Part shown: positions 19,103 to 27,400 of the stretch, in pieces
Numbering within the stretch: position 1 is the stretch's first letter
How the letters are laid out: each line of letters begins with the position of its first letter
Source: Pseudomonadales bacterium
Lineage (GTDB): Bacteria > Pseudomonadota > Gammaproteobacteria > Pseudomonadales > Azotimanducaceae
DNA: 64,000 nucleotides
Direction: 5' to 3'
NCBI GenBank assembly: GCA_029251375.1
Contig: JAQXDL010000010.1
Span: 279,822-343,821 of the forward strand
The notes under the pieces: generated by a model
What the model saw: only the letters and a program-made list of their open reading frames with translations
Told to the model about the DNA's origin: nothing
Databases searched by the model: none
Made by a program: the position numbers and the translations under genes

Positions 19103-19936
19103 ATGATGGTAACTAATGCAAACCAAGCAGATGGTCCGATGGCGACAGACACAACGATTTTTGAAGTCAAAGACCGTGTCGCTTGGATCACACTAAATCG
19201 TCCCGAAGCAATGAACTCGCTCAACCCGGAATTACGCTGGCAACTCTCTGAACACATGAACGAAGTCGAACGCAACGATGATATTTGGTTGGTGGTCATT
19301 ACCGGCGCTGGGGAAAGGGCATTCTGTGCCGGTGCTGATTTGAAACATCGCGCCCGCGAGCGCGACGCTACCAATGAACAACGGGCCCAATGGCAAAAAC
19401 TGACAACCGAGACAACACATATCATCGAGCGCTGGCACTTTTCGAAGCCCATCATCGCCATGGTGAACGGCTTTGCCCTAGGCGGCGGCCTAGAAGTGGC
19501 AATGGCCTGTGACATTATTGTGAGTGCGGATCATGCGGAGTTCGGTTTACCAGAGCCTAGACGGGGCTTGATTGCAGGTTCAGCCGGTGTGCATCGGCTG
19601 CCACGGCAAATCGGGCTAAAGCCAGCGATGGGCTACTTGCTAACCGGTCGCCATATGACAGCCCAACGTGCCTATGAACTAGGTCTGGTCAATGAGGTTG
19701 TGCCGATGGATCAACTTAAAGACACGGTTGATGGTTATGTTGCGGACATCTTGCGTTGCGCGCCACTTGCTGTGCGCGCAACGAAACAAGCATCAATGCG
19801 CGGTTTAGATTCAACCCTCGCCGAGGCTTACTACCAGCCCTACGAATCAGAGCTGATTCGGCGCGACAGTGAAGATGCGCAGGAAGGACCGAAGGCCTTT
19901 ACAGAGAAACGCGCGCCGGTCTGGCAAGGGAAGTAG
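19103..19936 (+). CDS. Enoyl-CoA hydratase/isomerase (crotonase family)
   Basis: A 277-residue crotonase with AGGAG just upstream; ATG at 19103 or at 19106 both fit, the second having better spacing. The oxyanion loop GERAFCAGADLKHR (about residue 72) and GGGLEVAMACDIIVS (about 129) are standard, and the acid/base glutamate lies in FGLPEPRRGLIAG. It would hydrate trans-2-enoyl-CoA in beta-oxidation or a degradative pathway. Located right behind the serine hydrolase. Confidence 0.9.
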   Translation: MMVTNANQADGPMATDTTIFEVKDRVAWITLNRPEAMNSLNPELRWQLSEHMNEVERNDDIWLVVITGAGERAFCAGADLKHRARERDATNEQRAQWQKLTTETTHIIERWHFSKPIIAMVNGFALGGGLEVAMACDIIVSADHAEFGLPEPRRGLIAGSAGVHRLPRQIGLKPAMGYLLTGRHMTAQRAYELGLVNEVVPMDQLKDTVDGYVADILRCAPLAVRATKQASMRGLDSTLAEAYYQPYESELIRRDSEDAQEGPKAFTEKRAPVWQGK

Positions 19937-19940
19937 CTTA

Positions 19941-19966
19941 AATAAAGGCTCGTGCAAAGCCGAGCC
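19941..19966 (-). terminator. Probable rho-independent terminator of NTF2-like gene
   Basis: On the minus strand GGCTCG and CGAGCC pair around an 8-base loop and are followed by TTTATT. It sits 5 bases beyond the NTF2-like gene's stop and faces the end of the enoyl-CoA hydratase gene. Confidence 0.55.
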
Positions 19967-19970
19967 AACA

Positions 19971-20408
19971 CTATAACTGTCGATAGCCTCGCGCCTCATA
20001 GTCAAAGTCCCATAACGCCCGATTTTTCGGTTCTGCCAAATAGTAGTTGTTGTGGTATGAACGAATCTCCGCAATTTTATCGCCAACAAACACGTACCAC
20101 TCGCTGCCCCTAAGTATCTCTGGCGTCTGAGTTTCAAACGGCTGCCATTTCATACTCCACTCAATCACTGCTTCATTGTCCTGCACGATCGCATGGTCAA
20201 GCTGCCAGTTAGCCTGTGTTTTTGGCGCGACTTTAGCCCAATAGTTGGCTAATCCAGACGCACCAACCACCTTAGAGTGATCAACAAAGTAGTGCACCAC
20301 ATCGTCAGTAAACGTCGACATCATCAGCTCAACGTGCGCTGTGTTGCAACCGTCGTAGTACCGCTTGATTTGATCAATATAAGGATGACCAGCTTTTCTC
20401 AAATTCAC
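19971..20408 (-). CDS. NTF2/SnoaL-like protein
   Basis: A 145-residue protein from a GTG at 20408, chosen because AGAGGG lies 7 bases before it; the longer open frame to 20480 would run into the divergent DksA-like gene. The fold type is suggested by an N-terminal helix (IDQIKRYYDGCNTAHVELMMSTF), VVHYFVDH, and strand-rich C-terminal half (AVIEWSMKWQPF, GSEWYVFVGDKIAEIRSYHNNY). SnoaL-like proteins are small cone-shaped enzymes or binding proteins of diverse role. Function not assignable. Confidence 0.75.
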   Translation of the reverse strand: MNLRKAGHPYIDQIKRYYDGCNTAHVELMMSTFTDDVVHYFVDHSKVVGASGLANYWAKVAPKTQANWQLDHAIVQDNEAVIEWSMKWQPFETQTPEILRGSEWYVFVGDKIAEIRSYHNNYYLAEPKNRALWDFDYEARGYRQL

Positions 20409-20427
20409 GAAAGCGCCCTCTCTTCTC

Positions 20428-20455
20428 TTTTCATCGTTTCTAATTAGGCTATGAT
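20428..20455 (+). promoter_or_regulatory. Candidate sigma70 promoter of DksA-like gene (leaderless)
   Basis: TTTTCA (20428-20433) and TATGAT (20450-20455) are 16 bases apart. Transcription would begin at about 20462, which is the A of the ATG, and no Shine-Dalgarno sequence precedes that ATG. The -10 is good, the -35 weak. Confidence 0.45.
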
Positions 20456-20461
20456 AAACCC

Positions 20462-20845
20462 ATGGTAAAAAAATCCACACCGAATCCGGACTTGACCACT
20501 TTACAACGCACAGAGCTTGAAGCTGATCTTGTTCAACTCAAACTCGACCTTGAAGAGCTTCTTAACATTACGGAAGCGAACGCCCAGCCAGTCAAACTCA
20601 AAGACAACGCCGGTCGCTTAAGCCGAATGGACGAAATGCACAATCAGAGCATTTTGCTAGCCAACCGTAACGTTACTAAGAATCGACTTCGGCAAGTATT
20701 GGTTGCCCAAGCCAGAATCGACAAGGAACAGTATGGCTATTGCACGACCTGCGACGAAAACGTTGCCTTCAACCGCCTTAAAGCCTACCCAGAAGCTGCC
20801 ATGTGTCTAAAATGTCAAAGTGAAGTAGAAGCCAACCAAGATTGA
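20462..20845 (+). CDS. DksA/TraR-family zinc-finger protein
   Basis: A 127-residue protein with an N-terminal coiled-coil-like region (residues 12-85) and a four-cysteine zinc site: Cys94 and Cys97 in YGYCTTCDE, Cys115 and Cys118 in AMCLKCQSE. DksA-type proteins reach into the RNA polymerase secondary channel and alter transcription, often with ppGpp. The usual DxxDxA tip of DksA is not evident; the coil instead reads RMDEMHNQS, as in YbiI/TraR-like relatives. It appears to be translated from a leaderless transcript. Confidence 0.85.
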   Translation: MVKKSTPNPDLTTLQRTELEADLVQLKLDLEELLNITEANAQPVKLKDNAGRLSRMDEMHNQSILLANRNVTKNRLRQVLVAQARIDKEQYGYCTTCDENVAFNRLKAYPEAAMCLKCQSEVEANQD

Positions 20846-21078
20846 TCGACGTCGCGCGTTGGCTGTAATATTGCTGGTGCGTGGCAACAAAAACCCTGCA
20901 TGTATTTTCTTTTAGTTTAGCCGCAATTTTCTAATTCATTTATTGATGAACCACGGCGGGTTACTATGCAGACAGCAGTACTGAGCGCCGCAGACAACTC
21001 AACACGCCGGCACTGCATCACTATCCTAACGACTATCGAAAAGCGTTGGATATGCCACCAATGAAAAAGGTCTAACTC
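20846..21078. other. Spacer before phosphopantetheinyl transferase gene
   Basis: No gene supported. A short open stretch ends with a TAA at 21073-21075, just before the transferase frame begins; its translation (about 40 residues, ending ALDMPPMKKV) matches nothing I know. Confidence 0.4.
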
Positions 21079-21942
21079 ATTAACGTATTTGTTTTTAACT
21101 GCGCTGACTTAACAATAGATGACCTTGCCCTTCAGTACACGGCTGTGCTCAGCGCGAGAGAGCTTGAACGCGCTAACAGTATTACCCAGCCGCGAAGACG
21201 AAAAACCTATTTTGCATCACGGGTGCTTCGTAGAAAAATACTCGCTGATGTGATTGCCTGCGACGTGGCTGAACTACATTTTGGCAGAGAAGAAACAGGC
21301 AAACCGTTCTTACAAAATCATCTGCGTCACTTCAGTTTGACCCATACTGATGAGTTGATTGCTTTAGCAGTTTCAACTCGCCCTGTTGGCATAGACATTG
21401 AACATAGCGAGAGAAAATTTAACCCCCGCCTCGCAAAACGTTACTTTCACCAACAAGAAAATTCGATTCTTTCAGCCGATGATAACTTCAACTTGACCTT
21501 TGCGAGCCTGTGGACGCTTAAGGAGGCTTACGCCAAGGCAACCGGCGCGGGTATATTCGCATCAATATCTAAGTTACAGGTCGAATCTATTTCGCCAACA
21601 TTAACTATTACCAGTGATCAAAACATTCATTCAGCAGGGTGTTGGCGATTTGATGGTGAGCATAGCTCTCATCCTAGCCATGATCCTAGTCCTAGTCCTG
21701 ATCCTAGACCTGATCCTAGACCTGATCCTAGTCCTGATCCTAGTCCTGATCATCACAACGCCACATGGAATAAAACAATGCGCCAGAAGAAGAACTACAC
21801 GCTATCGGTTGCTTGTCTGGACGCAGCAACATCACCACGCGTTGACCCTAGCGAGCAGGTCACAGAGACGTCCTTGCAAAGGGTCAATGCAGACTTTAGT
21901 TTGCAGGACTTACCCGCTATTTGTATTGCTCAAATCGTCTAG
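21079..21942 (+). CDS. 4'-phosphopantetheinyl transferase, Sfp type, with Asp-Pro repeat insert
   Basis: It carries VGIDIEHSER and FASLWTLKEAYAKATGAG, the magnesium and CoA motifs of Sfp/AcpT-type transferases that attach the phosphopantetheine arm to carrier proteins. The first regular start is GTG at 21145, but the 22 codons before it read like this family's N-terminus (VFVFNCADLTIDDLALQYTA). Counting them, the only start after the stop at 21075 is ATT at 21079, 8 bases after AAAAGG, giving 287 residues. Residues in the C-terminal part are a run of DPSPDPRP-type repeats encoded by a 12-bp tandem. The ATT may be a rare genuine start or a mutated ATG. Confidence 0.75.
   Translation: MNVFVFNCADLTIDDLALQYTAVLSARELERANSITQPRRRKTYFASRVLRRKILADVIACDVAELHFGREETGKPFLQNHLRHFSLTHTDELIALAVSTRPVGIDIEHSERKFNPRLAKRYFHQQENSILSADDNFNLTFASLWTLKEAYAKATGAGIFASISKLQVESISPTLTITSDQNIHSAGCWRFDGEHSSHPSHDPSPSPDPRPDPRPDPSPDPSPDHHNATWNKTMRQKKNYTLSVACLDAATSPRVDPSEQVTETSLQRVNADFSLQDLPAICIAQIV
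21670..21752 (+). repeat. 12-bp tandem repeat inside phosphopantetheinyl transferase gene
   Basis: About six to seven copies of GATCCTAGTCCT, alternating with GATCCTAGACCT. In frame it encodes an Asp-Pro-Ser/Arg-Pro tetrapeptide. Because the unit is a multiple of three, copy-number change alters protein length without breaking the frame. In the +2 frame the same repeat would encode Leu/Ile/Val only. Confidence 0.9.
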
Positions 21943-21963
21943 TCAACTTCGCTTATCAAATGC

Positions 21964-22962
21964 CTACAGTGACAAGCCTCTTAACGGCAAGCCCGCTGCG
22001 AGATAACACCTATCAACTAACTGCATCTGCTTGACCGCATCGTCCGCATCAGTGAACAAGGCGCTGCCAGTCAGCACTGCGTCAATAAACGCATCCAATT
22101 GATATCGGTAGGTCGGTCGTCGACTAAACGTCTGCGTTGTGACCGTACCATCAATAACTAAATCAATCGCATTACCCGCCTGCGGTGCAATTGGATTCTT
22201 AACAATCATTTTGCCCGCGTCGCCTTCAACAATAATATCCGCTTTAAACTTCGCTGTCGGGCGCATGTCACCGACCGTAGTTACTTTGATATCGCCCGGA
22301 AAAACCATCTTGGTCGCCAGATAAACATCGACGTTTGACGGACCTGTCTCGGCTGTTGCTTGAACATGCTCAGGTTCCATGCCAATGATATGCCTGACCC
22401 AGGACAGAGGGTAACAACCAATATCCATTGTCACGCCACCGCCAGTCTCATAATTCATTCGAATATCCCCCGCATCCGCTATCGGAACCGAGAAGGTCGA
22501 GGCGATACTACGGATCTTTCCAAGCATACCGCTATCAACGATCTCCTTAGCTTTCAAAAAAATAGGATGATAGCGATAATGGAATGCGTCCATAAGCACG
22601 AACCCTGTCTCGTTGGCAATCGTCAGCATTTCCTGTGCTTCGGCCGCATTACTGGCAAATGACTTTTCGCACAGCACATGTTTACCAGCGCGCAGCGCCT
22701 TAATCGTCCATTCGTGATGATGCGTAATGGGCAATGGGTTGTAGATAGCATTCACTTCTTCGGCGTTAATGATCTCGTCATAGCTATCCAATACAGTCGC
22801 AATGCCATGCTCCTGCGCAAAAGCCTCGGCGCGGCGCTTGGATCGCGCGGCGATCATCGCTACAGTTGCACGCTCATCATTCTGGCAAGGATCGATCAAC
22901 GCTGGCGGAGTAATTCTTGCCGCGCCTAATGTGCCGAATTTAATTATCGTATCTACTGACAT
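21964..22962 (-). CDS. Gfo/Idh/MocA family oxidoreductase
   Basis: A 332-residue NAD(P)-dependent dehydrogenase. The Rossmann start is KFGTLGAARITPPAL, and the conserved EKP-type motif appears as LCEKSFASNA, with Ser in place of Pro. The second domain begins DAFHYRYHPIFLKAKEIV, as in trans-dihydrodiol and sugar dehydrogenases. It is convergent with the transferase gene, with only 21 bases between the stops. Substrate could be a sugar, inositol or diol. Confidence 0.88.
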   Translation of the reverse strand: MSVDTIIKFGTLGAARITPPALIDPCQNDERATVAMIAARSKRRAEAFAQEHGIATVLDSYDEIINAEEVNAIYNPLPITHHHEWTIKALRAGKHVLCEKSFASNAAEAQEMLTIANETGFVLMDAFHYRYHPIFLKAKEIVDSGMLGKIRSIASTFSVPIADAGDIRMNYETGGGVTMDIGCYPLSWVRHIIGMEPEHVQATAETGPSNVDVYLATKMVFPGDIKVTTVGDMRPTAKFKADIIVEGDAGKMIVKNPIAPQAGNAIDLVIDGTVTTQTFSRRPTYRYQLDAFIDAVLTGSALFTDADDAVKQMQLVDRCYLAAGLPLRGLSL

Positions 22963-23069
22963 GTTTTTTTGAAGTCCATCGTTTTATGTTTTGAATTGAT
23001 GAGACTCAATCCGTTGATTTGTATATGGTGCTTGTATTGAAAGCGCCAAAATGTGAGCCTGAATGGACC

Positions 23070-23195
23070 TCAACCGTAGGCTAACTTGAGCATTTCCTGT
23101 ACAGCAACTACTTGCGTGCCCCAGAAGATTCCCCAACCAACAACGATTGCGACGGAAACTAGAACCGACATTCGTTCTAATAGTTTTTTGTTCAT
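23070..23195 (-). CDS. Small membrane protein, 41 residues
   Basis: A short gene found by reading behind the two DUF6644-like genes. The ATG at 23195 has AGGAG 8 bases upstream and the frame runs to TGA at 23070. The product is a charged start (MNKKLLERM), one hydrophobic helix (VLVSVAIVVGWGIFWGTQVV) and a short polar tail. It begins 31 bases after the preceding gene on the same strand, so it is probably the third gene of that operon. No family recognised. Confidence 0.65.
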   Translation of the reverse strand: MNKKLLERMSVLVSVAIVVGWGIFWGTQVVAVQEMLKLAYG

Positions 23196-23226
23196 ATCGT
23201 GCTCCTATTCACCTGTTTCCAATGTC

Positions 23227-23703
23227 CTACGAGAAACCAATCCAGCGACCGGATGCGGCGACGCTAAACCAAATAAGGATGCTCGTTACTGCAATAATTT
23301 TGATCGACCAGGGATTCAACTCACTATGGTCGCCATTCAACAAAGGTTTCCTGATCAAGTAAAAGAAACAGACACCCATGAACAAACCCACCATCTTCGA
23401 TAAGAAGAACACATTGTAGTAAAGCTTAATGGCAACCGCTGACATCATAAATATGCCAGAAAGTACGATTGCGACGAGCGCATAGCCAACCCACCTCTCG
23501 GTATTTTTTAAAACGACCGGTGCGGGGATATCAGACATCGTAATGTTCAACAAGCGAAGATCGCCAACCAAAATCATGCCGCCCAATAGAACCATCGCGC
23601 CAAGATGAAATGTCTGCACCACCGCAAATACACCACCGTAGGCTTTGGATATCTCAGCTAACATTGAGGTGTCTATCCACTCGAACAAAAATAAAAGATC
23701 CAC
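23227..23703 (-). CDS. DUF6644-like integral membrane protein (second of pair)
   Basis: A 158-residue protein with four predicted helices (about 23-47, 70-92, 98-118, 133-152). The stretch QTFHLGAMVLLGGMILVGDLRLLN corresponds to STHVLTLIIFLGMLVVIDLRMLG in the neighbouring gene, so the two are diverged paralogues. The conserved His and DLR in the first helices suggest haem or metal contact, as in small cytochrome-like membrane proteins, but that is inference. It starts 9 bases after the upstream paralogue. Confidence 0.75.
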   Translation of the reverse strand: MDLLFLFEWIDTSMLAEISKAYGGVFAVVQTFHLGAMVLLGGMILVGDLRLLNITMSDIPAPVVLKNTERWVGYALVAIVLSGIFMMSAVAIKLYYNVFFLSKMVGLFMGVCFFYLIRKPLLNGDHSELNPWSIKIIAVTSILIWFSVAASGRWIGFS

Positions 23704-23712
23704 GTCTATCTC

Positions 23713-24288
23713 CTAATCCAGTTCAGCCAGTTCATTGACACAGCCCGCCGCCCAATACATAAAGCCGGGCATCGCCTTGTGACAATCCCACCAGTCGTAG
23801 GCAATCATTCGGCCCGTCATGATGACGCCTGCCCAAAAGGCAATCGACAAGCCACCACTAATGCGAACCCGCCTCGGCGGTACCGGATCATTGTCCCATG
23901 ACAAATTTTCTTGTTTGGTGATGTTACGCAGCAATAGCGCATTGATACCCGCTGCGATTAACAGCACGACTTTAATTCTGAACCAAATGCTGGTGGTAGT
24001 GCGAACCGGGATCGCGTAGTAAAGCAGGAAACCCGTCACAACCATGACAGCGAAGCCAAACATCATTGGCTTATCTAGCCGTTCAGCAACCTTTGACACG
24101 GGCACATCTTTGAAGATGTAACCAAGCATGCGTAGATCAATCACCACCAACATGCCAAGAAATATTATTAAGGTCAGTACGTGAGTCGATTCAACCCAGT
24201 TGTAGACATAGTAGGATTCATGCAGATCAGTGGACCACTGCTGCGCGTCGAGCCAGAGAGCCAAATCAAAAAGAAGCTGGTTAAGCAC
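23713..24288 (-). CDS. DUF6644-like integral membrane protein (first of pair)
   Basis: A 191-residue protein with four hydrophobic helices and an N-terminal SYYVYNWVESTHVL segment characteristic of the DUF6644 group as I know it. Conserved His and Asp-Leu-Arg (VIDLRMLG) are placed as in its downstream paralogue. It leads a three-gene minus-strand unit with that paralogue and a 41-residue membrane peptide. Its C-terminus holds two cysteines (WWDCHKAMP, AAGCVNE). Function unknown. Confidence 0.75.
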   Translation of the reverse strand: MLNQLLFDLALWLDAQQWSTDLHESYYVYNWVESTHVLTLIIFLGMLVVIDLRMLGYIFKDVPVSKVAERLDKPMMFGFAVMVVTGFLLYYAIPVRTTTSIWFRIKVVLLIAAGINALLLRNITKQENLSWDNDPVPPRRVRISGGLSIAFWAGVIMTGRMIAYDWWDCHKAMPGFMYWAAGCVNELAELD

Positions 24289-24430
24289 TGATATTCCCGT
24301 TTATTCTTATTATGCATCCCATAATACCCTTTGATTGAAAGCACGCAATAAACTCATTCAACCTAATAAATTACTATCAGTGACTTGATGATGCTCTTGA
24401 TAAAACCAGCAAAACATTTGTGACGTGGTG

Positions 24431-24515
24431 CAACGCAGTAAAATTCAGTACGACGGGACACAACGAGGTACAACAAGGCACAACAAGGTACAAAGGAGTA
24501 AAACGAGCTGAAACG
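24431..24515. repeat. Degenerate 10-bp tandem repeat array
   Basis: Eight and a half consecutive 10-base units of consensus CAACAAGGTA (CAACGCAGTA, then variants, CAACGAGGTA, CAACAAGGCA, CAACAAGGTA, CAAAGGAGTA, AAACGAGCTG). The array is in the spacer between the divergent DUF6644-like operon and the MATE pump gene, ending about 65 bases before the latter. A 10-bp period equals one helical turn. Confidence 0.75.
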
Positions 24516-24579
24516 TTGTTTGGCATTCATTGAATCAATAACAGTAGACCCGATGGGGCGGCAGTGAAATTATGTCGAT

Positions 24580-26004
24580 ATGCCAGCAATCAAACCTCAG
24601 CGTGAATCTGCATCAAATCCGGTCGCCGATTCAAAGGCCTCGCAGGTGATCAATAGCCAAGACCTGACGCAGGGTTCAATTAGCGGTCATCTCACACGGC
24701 TCACGATACCGATGTTTCTCGGCATCTCCTCGATGATCGTCGCCTCAATGATCGAGACCATCTATATCGGTGTACTCGGCGCTGAAGAACTCGCAGCCTT
24801 TAGCTTCACTTTGCCACTTTTGATGGGGCTTTCCAGCGTATCGATGGGCATCGGCACGGGCGCGGCGTCACTGATTGCGCGCGCTCAGGGTAGCGGCGAC
24901 CGAGACAGAGTCCGTATGCTGAGTACTCACTCAATGATTCTGACAACAATGCTACTGGTCATTTTGATGATTGTTGGCTTTGCCACCAAAGAGGACCTGT
25001 TCATCGCGATGGGCGCCTCTGGCCGTGTTTTGACGCTGATCGAATCCTATACTGATATCTGGGTCATTGGGCTCGCTCTGTTTACGTGGCCTATGGTGGC
25101 TTCCACGGTTCTAAGATCGGTCGGTAACGCACGGGTGCCCGGGTTTATTATGACGAGCACGTCGGTGCTTCAGGTCATCGTTTCGCCGATTATGATTTTT
25201 GGCTTGCTCGGGCATCCAGAACTTGGTTTTGAAGGTGCAGCATGGGCGAGTATTGTTGTTGGTCTTATCAGAACACTTGCAATGTTTTGGGTACTGATCT
25301 CAGGCGAAAACCTCGTGTTGTTTAACTTCAGCGCTTTGGAAAAATTGATTCAATCAAGTCGCGAGATTCTCTATATTGGCATACCTTCGATGTTAAACAG
25401 CCTTATTGGGCCGGTATCAATGGCGGTCATACTTTGGCTACTTGCCAGCCATGGACCAGAAGTTGTCGCTGGCTTTGGCATTACTTCCCGCTTTGAGATG
25501 TTACTAACAATGATATTGATGTCGTTGTCATCAAGCGTCGGACCTTTCGTAGGGCAAAATTGGGGCGCAAAACAGATAGACCGAATATACAAAAGCCTAA
25601 TGATTGCCTACAAATTCTGCTTAGCCTGGGGACTCCTGAGCTTTCTGCTGCTAGCACCATTCGGCGCGCCACTCGTCGGCTTAATCAACGATGACCCTCT
25701 GCTCGTCGAGTCCGCAAGTTGGTATCTACTCATCGTGCCATTGACGTTCGGCACACTTGGTGTCGGAATGATATCGGGCTCACTATTTGTTGCACTTGGC
25801 AGACCGATGCCAACAACCATACTGGCATTAATGCGCATGTTTATTATTCATCTGCCGTTGGCGATATTGATGAATATGTACTGGGGCTATATCGGTATCT
25901 TCATCGCCACAGCGCTAGCCAATATTCTCATTGGGACGGTCGCCGTTATTTGGAGTCGGCGTGTTCTGGCAAGTGAAGTCGAGCGAGCCGGTCTAACCAC
26001 TTAA
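24580..26004 (+). CDS. MATE family efflux transporter
   Basis: A 474-residue, 12-helix protein. After a polar N-terminus of about 40 residues comes GHLTRLTIPMFLGISSMIVASMIETIYIG, the MATE first-helix pattern, and a repeat-like second half beginning SREILYIGIPSMLNSLIGPVSMAVI. GASLIARAQGSGDRDR and PFVGQNWGAKQIDRI are the paired loops of the two halves. MATE pumps export cationic drugs or metabolites using sodium or proton gradients. Confidence 0.92.
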   Translation: MPAIKPQRESASNPVADSKASQVINSQDLTQGSISGHLTRLTIPMFLGISSMIVASMIETIYIGVLGAEELAAFSFTLPLLMGLSSVSMGIGTGAASLIARAQGSGDRDRVRMLSTHSMILTTMLLVILMIVGFATKEDLFIAMGASGRVLTLIESYTDIWVIGLALFTWPMVASTVLRSVGNARVPGFIMTSTSVLQVIVSPIMIFGLLGHPELGFEGAAWASIVVGLIRTLAMFWVLISGENLVLFNFSALEKLIQSSREILYIGIPSMLNSLIGPVSMAVILWLLASHGPEVVAGFGITSRFEMLLTMILMSLSSSVGPFVGQNWGAKQIDRIYKSLMIAYKFCLAWGLLSFLLLAPFGAPLVGLINDDPLLVESASWYLLIVPLTFGTLGVGMISGSLFVALGRPMPTTILALMRMFIIHLPLAILMNMYWGYIGIFIATALANILIGTVAVIWSRRVLASEVERAGLTT

Positions 26005-26076
26005 GTTTCGGATCAACTCTATCTACTTCAAATTTAGCTATACCTTCAAGATATGTATCTCCTTGCCAGAAATGTT

Positions 26077-26457
26077 CTAGCCAGAAATCGCGGTGGTATA
26101 AGTCGCCAAATCAAAATAGTCGCGCCATACCTTTATTTTTCCACCTTCCATTTCAAAAACGCCGGTACAGGGAAGATCGACAGCCTTGTCAGCAATGCGC
26201 GTTTTGTCCAACCGTTCGGCAATGACGACGTTACCATCACCAACAATATTAAGTAGTTCCCATTCCGTACTCTGCCAATTTGCAGAGAAACCAGCAATAA
26301 ACTTACCGAGCGCGTCGTGGCCTTGAACAGGCCCTGTTGGCATGTTGTGATATATGCCGTCTTCAGCAAAAAAACTTACCAACTCTTCAACATCAAGGCG
26401 GCTCCAAGCCTGAACAAAATTTCGTACAATCTCGATATTGCTCTGTGTATTGCTCAT
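26077..26457 (-). CDS. Limonene-1,2-epoxide hydrolase-like protein
   Basis: A 126-residue NTF2-fold protein with the residues of the limonene epoxide hydrolase site: Arg82 and Asp84 in AERLDKTR and Asp113 in WRDYFDL, the Arg-Asp-Asp arrangement of that family. The family opens small epoxides with water in one step. It lies on the same strand as a TetR regulator and a Rieske oxygenase upstream, a set that would suit terpene or alkene-derived epoxide breakdown. Other NTF2 roles remain possible. Confidence 0.82.
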   Translation of the reverse strand: MSNTQSNIEIVRNFVQAWSRLDVEELVSFFAEDGIYHNMPTGPVQGHDALGKFIAGFSANWQSTEWELLNIVGDGNVVIAERLDKTRIADKAVDLPCTGVFEMEGGKIKVWRDYFDLATYTTAISG

Positions 26458-26640
26458 TTATTCTCGTCTCCGTTGAAAACTAACGCATTAAATTCGATTC
26501 GGTTAAGTACCCAGTATACGCATTTCAGCAAGGTAGACCGCGTTTACACAATCATCCGCGGTCTCAGTAGTACGATACCAGAAGCACGCTTGGGCGACAC
26601 AAGCCAGCGTTTATCGTACTCGTATTTTTCCAGTTTCCAA

Positions 26641-27261
26641 CTAGTTTCGCTGACCCAGACCATCTACAAGAGTCGTAAGAAATTGCTCGGCTATTTCAGA
26701 ATAGCTCCCTTTTCTGCCGTCTCGGTGCCAATAGGGCAACCAATTGAACGCACCAAAAATAGCAGCTGCGGTGAACTTGGGGTCGCAAGGCTTAATAGAG
26801 CCCTCTTCGACACCTTCTTTAAGCAATTGCCGAATAGCAAAATCAACTTTCTTATAGCCTTCGTGAAGAACTGCCCGACTCTCTTGTGATAGCACATCGT
26901 TTTGGCAGCGCACTAAACACGCGCCAAAATCATTAGAGAGTACCTGTGCATTTAAACGGAAGAAGGCCTCAAGTCTATCCAAGGGCGGACGTTCGACGTT
27001 TGCGTGCTCAGCATCCTGCATCGCCGTATTCAGGTATTGGAACGCTAGCTGGGAACATTCGAATAGAATCTCATCCTTACTACTAATGTAGTAGTACAGC
27101 GTACGCTTGGAGACCTTCAACTCTGTTGCGATATCGTCCAGAGAGGTTCGATCAAACCCGCGCTCACTAAATAGCCTCGCGCCAATCTGCAGAACAGCAA
27201 GACGCTTTTGTTCACGTTGCCCTTCTTTGCTGAAAGCGGTTTTTGTTCCTGCAGTCTTCAA
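26641..27261 (-). CDS. TetR/AcrR family transcriptional regulator
   Basis: A 206-residue repressor type. The DNA-binding part is clear: IGARLFSERGFDRTSLDDIATELKVSKRTLYYYISSKDEIL (about residues 27-67), the TetR helix-turn-helix. The C-terminal ligand domain contains ACLVRCQNDVL and a Trp-Leu-Pro-Tyr-Trp segment. It probably controls the neighbouring epoxide-hydrolase-like and Rieske genes, judged only from position. Confidence 0.9.
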   Translation of the reverse strand: MKTAGTKTAFSKEGQREQKRLAVLQIGARLFSERGFDRTSLDDIATELKVSKRTLYYYISSKDEILFECSQLAFQYLNTAMQDAEHANVERPPLDRLEAFFRLNAQVLSNDFGACLVRCQNDVLSQESRAVLHEGYKKVDFAIRQLLKEGVEEGSIKPCDPKFTAAAIFGAFNWLPYWHRDGRKGSYSEIAEQFLTTLVDGLGQRN

Positions 27262-27400
27262 TATAACGCTCGCTTATAAATGCTATGAAGGATTAGCGCT
27301 GTAAAGTGTTAGATCAGACATCAGTTAAGCCAAGACGCATTAGCGCTATATTCTGTCACTAGGATCGCAGAACGGCAAAGGCGTAGCATCTAAATCATGC

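Noticed and set aside
21614..22006. Plus ORF with a long hydrophobic run in the transferase gene
   Set aside because: It is the alternative frame of the 12-bp repeat; the real gene with catalytic motifs is in the other frame.
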